The notes beneath the pieces are model-generated. The model made no database searches. It was not told the DNA's origin and saw only the letters and a list, made by a program, of their open reading frames with translations. DNA of 7,336 nt from Firmicutes bacterium UBA5486 (GTDB lineage: Bacteria > Bacillota > UBA4882 > UBA10575). Position numbers and translations under genes: made by a program. The stretch lies in NCBI GenBank assembly GCA_002427045.1, contig DIPO01000017.1:2443-9778 (forward strand), read 5' to 3'. Below are positions 5,332 to 7,336 of the stretch, piece by piece. The stretch's first letter is position 1. Every line of letters begins with the position of its first letter.

Positions 5332-6384
5332 ATGATAGAAACAGAAATTATTAAGATTAATCCTAAAGCTCCCGAAGATCAATATCTGGAAAAAGCGGCG
5401 GATATTCTTCGCCGGGGAGGGCTGGTTGCTTTTCCCACAGAGACAGTCTATGGTTTAGGAGCAAGTATTAATAATAAAGAAGGGCTCAAAAGAATCTTTT
5501 CTGTTAAGGGACGACCTGGAGACAACCCTTTAATAACTCATCTTTATACTTGGGAGCAATTGCCTGAGATTGCCTTAGAAGTTCCCGAGCGGGCTTTAGT
5601 ATTAGCTAAAAAGTTTTGGCCGGGCCCTCTTACCCTGATTCTTCCGAAAAAAGAAACCATTCCTCCGGAGGTAACGGCTGGCCTTTCTACAGTCGCGGTT
5701 CGGGTTCCGGCACATCCCGTTGCTTTAGAGATGTTGAGAAAAACTAAGATTCCGGTGGCTGCACCCAGTGCTAACCTTTCCGGTCGGCCTAGTCCGACCA
5801 GGGGGAGCCATGTGATTACCGATCTTAATGGTAAAATCGAGATGATTCTTGATGCCGGAGCTACTGGGGTAGGATTGGAATCAACTGTCTTAGATTTAAC
5901 CAGTCCTAGGCCACGAATTTTGCGTCCGGGAGGAGTTACCTTAGAGATGTTAGAAGAGGTTTTTGGGGAAGGTAGTGTTGAAGCTCCCCAGTTTACGAAC
6001 GTAGGCCGGCCAATAGCCCCGGGGATGAAATACCGTCATTATGCTCCACAGGCTCCACTTTCTTTATATTCCGGATCGCAGGATAAACTTAACAAATATT
6101 TACCGGAAAAAGTAGCCGAGGATTTAAAAGCAGGGAAGAAGATTGGCATCTTAGCTTATGATGAAGATCGATCTTATTATGAATTACCCGGTTTACATTT
6201 CTTTTCTTTAGGTAAAAGGTCGCATCCGGAAGAAGGTGCGGAAAGATTGTTTTATCTTTTAAGATTATGTGATCAAGTGGGGGTGGAATACATATATGCG
6301 ATAGCTCCCCCGCGGATTGGTTTAGGAGAGGCTGTATATAATCGTTTATGGAAAGCTTCGGGAGGGAAAGTGGAGGAGATATAA
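5332..6384 (+). CDS. ywlC: L-threonylcarbamoyladenylate synthase, Sua5/YwlC type
   Basis: It makes threonylcarbamoyl-AMP from threonine, bicarbonate and ATP, the first step of t6A37 synthesis on ANN-decoding tRNAs. TsaB, TsaD and TsaE complete the modification in the cytoplasm. Numbering from ATG 5332: an N-terminal YrdC/TsaC domain (about 18-205) contains PTETVYGLG (35-43), KGRPGDNPL (59-67), SANLSG (146-151) and GLESTVLDL. The linker PGMKYRHYAP (230-239) leads to a C-terminal Sua5 domain. This two-domain, 350-aa form matches Bacillus YwlC rather than single-domain TsaC. An open TTG upstream at 5290 lacks a ribosome binding site, whereas AAGGTG (5321-5326) lies five bases before ATG 5332, so the latter is chosen. 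The stop overlaps the next gene's start by one base, indicating one operon. No convincing promoter was found upstream. Confidence 0.95.
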   Translation: MIETEIIKINPKAPEDQYLEKAADILRRGGLVAFPTETVYGLGASINNKEGLKRIFSVKGRPGDNPLITHLYTWEQLPEIALEVPERALVLAKKFWPGPLTLILPKKETIPPEVTAGLSTVAVRVPAHPVALEMLRKTKIPVAAPSANLSGRPSPTRGSHVITDLNGKIEMILDAGATGVGLESTVLDLTSPRPRILRPGGVTLEMLEEVFGEGSVEAPQFTNVGRPIAPGMKYRHYAPQAPLSLYSGSQDKLNKYLPEKVAEDLKAGKKIGILAYDEDRSYYELPGLHFFSLGKRSHPEEGAERLFYLLRLCDQVGVEYIYAIAPPRIGLGEAVYNRLWKASGGKVEEI

Positions 6385-7199
6385 TGAAACAAGCAAATAA
6401 AAGGAGATGGGTATGGCCTTTATTATTTTTATTTCTTTTCTTGTTTTATTTAAGCATCCCTGGTTTAACAGGGGAGGACCCGATCGTTCATAGTGAAAGT
6501 GGCACCGATAACACTAAGGATTTTATCGGGGCAAAGGCTCCGCTCGTGTCTGGTGAAAGGCTTAAATACCAGGTATATGTGAAAGGATGGCTAGTTGGCG
6601 AGCAGATCTTGAGTATTATAGGTGAAAGTTACTATCAAGAACAGCCAATCATTCATATTCATATGGATTTAAGGAGTTATGCTGCATATTCCCTATTCTT
6701 TTCTTACCAGGAGAGTGGAGATTTGTTTTTGGATCCTGAAACTTTAACTCCAATCTACTTAAGAAAAACCATAAAGGATAAAGATCAGTCATGGATAGAA
6801 GAGTATTTATTTGAAGTAGAGGAAGAGAGAGTAGAAAAGAGGATTATCAGAAATGGGAAAACAGAAAAAAAATCTTATTTGCAAGTAAACCAGCCTTTAC
6901 TGGAGAGTCTCTCTCTTATATACTACTTAAGGGGACGGCCATGGCAGAAAGAACAATATCAATTTTATTTTTTATCTTCCAGCGCACCTATTCCAGTAAA
7001 CTTTCAATATAGAGGGCAGGAAAAAATCAGAGTCTTATCTAAATATATGATGGCAGATTTTATTGAGGATCCAGTTTCCCGGATTTCTGTCTGGTTTTCT
7101 ACAGATGAAAAGGCTTATCCTTTAAAGATTGTAGTACACGAAAAAATAGGTACTTTTACCTCTAGGTTAGTGGAGATAAGTTATATTGAGAAAGAATGA
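6384..7199 (+). CDS. DUF3108-family membrane-anchored or exported protein
   Basis: Function is unknown. The first 30 residues are a basic start (KQANKRR) followed by a hydrophobic stretch (9-28), reading as a signal peptide or an uncleaved anchor. No lipobox cysteine is seen. The rest is hydrophilic and beta-rich. GERLKYQVYVKGWLVGE (57-73), ESLSLIYYLRG (174-184) and a C-terminal SVWFSTDEKAYPLKI segment followed by a glycine-containing strand fit the DUF3108 pattern. These proteins are usually periplasmic or envelope-associated in diderms. TAATG overlaps the ywlC stop and the ATG, with GGAGG (6372-6376) seven bases upstream, so translation is probably coupled. An in-frame ATG at 6348 inside ywlC has no comparable ribosome binding site. 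The protein is 271 aa. No job in t6A synthesis is implied by the pairing alone. Confidence 0.75.
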   Translation: MKQANKRRWVWPLLFLFLFLFYLSIPGLTGEDPIVHSESGTDNTKDFIGAKAPLVSGERLKYQVYVKGWLVGEQILSIIGESYYQEQPIIHIHMDLRSYAAYSLFFSYQESGDLFLDPETLTPIYLRKTIKDKDQSWIEEYLFEVEEERVEKRIIRNGKTEKKSYLQVNQPLLESLSLIYYLRGRPWQKEQYQFYFLSSSAPIPVNFQYRGQEKIRVLSKYMMADFIEDPVSRISVWFSTDEKAYPLKIVVHEKIGTFTSRLVEISYIEKE

Positions 7200-7217
7200 A
7201 TTCCTTATAAGTTAAGG

Positions 7218-7227
7218 ATTGCATAAT
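7218..7227 (-). repeat. Recurring intergenic motif, copy after the DUF3108 gene
   Basis: ATTGCATAAT is the reverse complement of the ATTATGCAAT core, preceded by TTAAGG. It lies 19 bp after the DUF3108 stop. There is no gene downstream within the window to judge whether it belongs to a promoter. Confidence 0.45.
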
Positions 7228-7262
7228 ACAATTATTTAATAGTAGTCTCCTTATTTACTAAA

Positions 7263-7307
7263 GCTTTTTGCGTTGTGTCCTTTTTAAAAGGTCCCAACAC
7301 AATATAT
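7263..7307. repeat. Right copy of the inverted edge repeat
   Basis: This is the inverted partner of 10-54, with 32 of 45 positions identical, concentrated in 7263-7276 and 7291-7307. The inner part folds on itself: TTGTG (7273-7277) with CACAA (7298-7302), and CCTTTT (7279-7284) with AAAAGG (7286-7291). It may act as a hairpin after the DUF3108 gene, although no T tract follows. Downstream, TTAGGCT occurs twice (7312-7318 and 7323-7329), and the last 12 bases equal the first 12 of the window. Confidence 0.55.
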
Positions 7308-7336
7308 AGTGTTAGGCTTGTATTAGGCTATCAATA

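Noticed and set aside
1..7336. A 7.3-kb plasmid closed through the 12-base terminal identity
   Set aside because: There are no replication, partition or mobilisation genes, and the cargo is core chromosomal. The overlap is too short to prove circularity.

Overview
This window reads as a piece of chromosome from a low-to-moderate GC Firmicute, probably an anaerobic member of the Clostridia or a related lineage. The main evidence is a complete T-box tRNA-sensing leader with a cysteine (UGC) specifier ahead of cysE-cysS, a Bacillus/Clostridium-type serine acetyltransferase, strong AGGAGG-like ribosome binding sites, and AT-rich intergenic DNA. A DUF3108 protein, more usual in diderm bacteria, hints at a diderm lineage such as Halanaerobiales or Limnochordia. 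That placement is inference only.

Layout, left to right. Positions 1-110 hold no certain gene, only one of two edge repeats. Next come a Fur-family metalloregulator (174-629) and a TtcA-type tRNA 2-thiocytidine synthetase (670-1419), 40 bp apart and in the same direction. A consensus sigma-A promoter (1438-1467) then drives a T-box leader (about 1490-1750) ending in a strong terminator. It controls cysE (1799-2449) and cysS (2538-3971). A hairpin terminator (3995-4042) separates cysS from a convergent CPBP-family membrane protease (4099-5037, minus strand). A divergent AT-rich intergenic region with a long inverted repeat follows. The last operon is ywlC/sua5 (5332-6384, t6A synthesis), which overlaps by one base a DUF3108 membrane-anchored or exported protein (6384-7199). 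The final 137 bp carry the second, inverted edge repeat.

How the genes fit together. Uncharged tRNA-Cys should raise expression of cysE, which makes O-acetylserine for cysteine synthesis, and of cysS, which charges tRNA-Cys. This is a closed feedback loop on cysteine supply. The neighbouring ttcA product needs cysteine-derived sulfur and a [4Fe-4S] cluster, and sits next to a Fur-like iron regulator, so iron, sulfur and tRNA functions cluster here. YwlC adds a second tRNA-modification enzyme.

Beyond the genes, the most interesting structure is an ATTRYGCAAT-like motif (best form AATTATGCAAT, or its complement ATTGCATAATT) in almost every intergenic region, including a 16-bp exact inverted pair at 130-145 and 1473-1488. 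There is also an inverted repeat linking the two window ends, which share the same 12 terminal bases. I see no phage, CRISPR, toxin-antitoxin or defence system, and no clearly novel multi-gene system.
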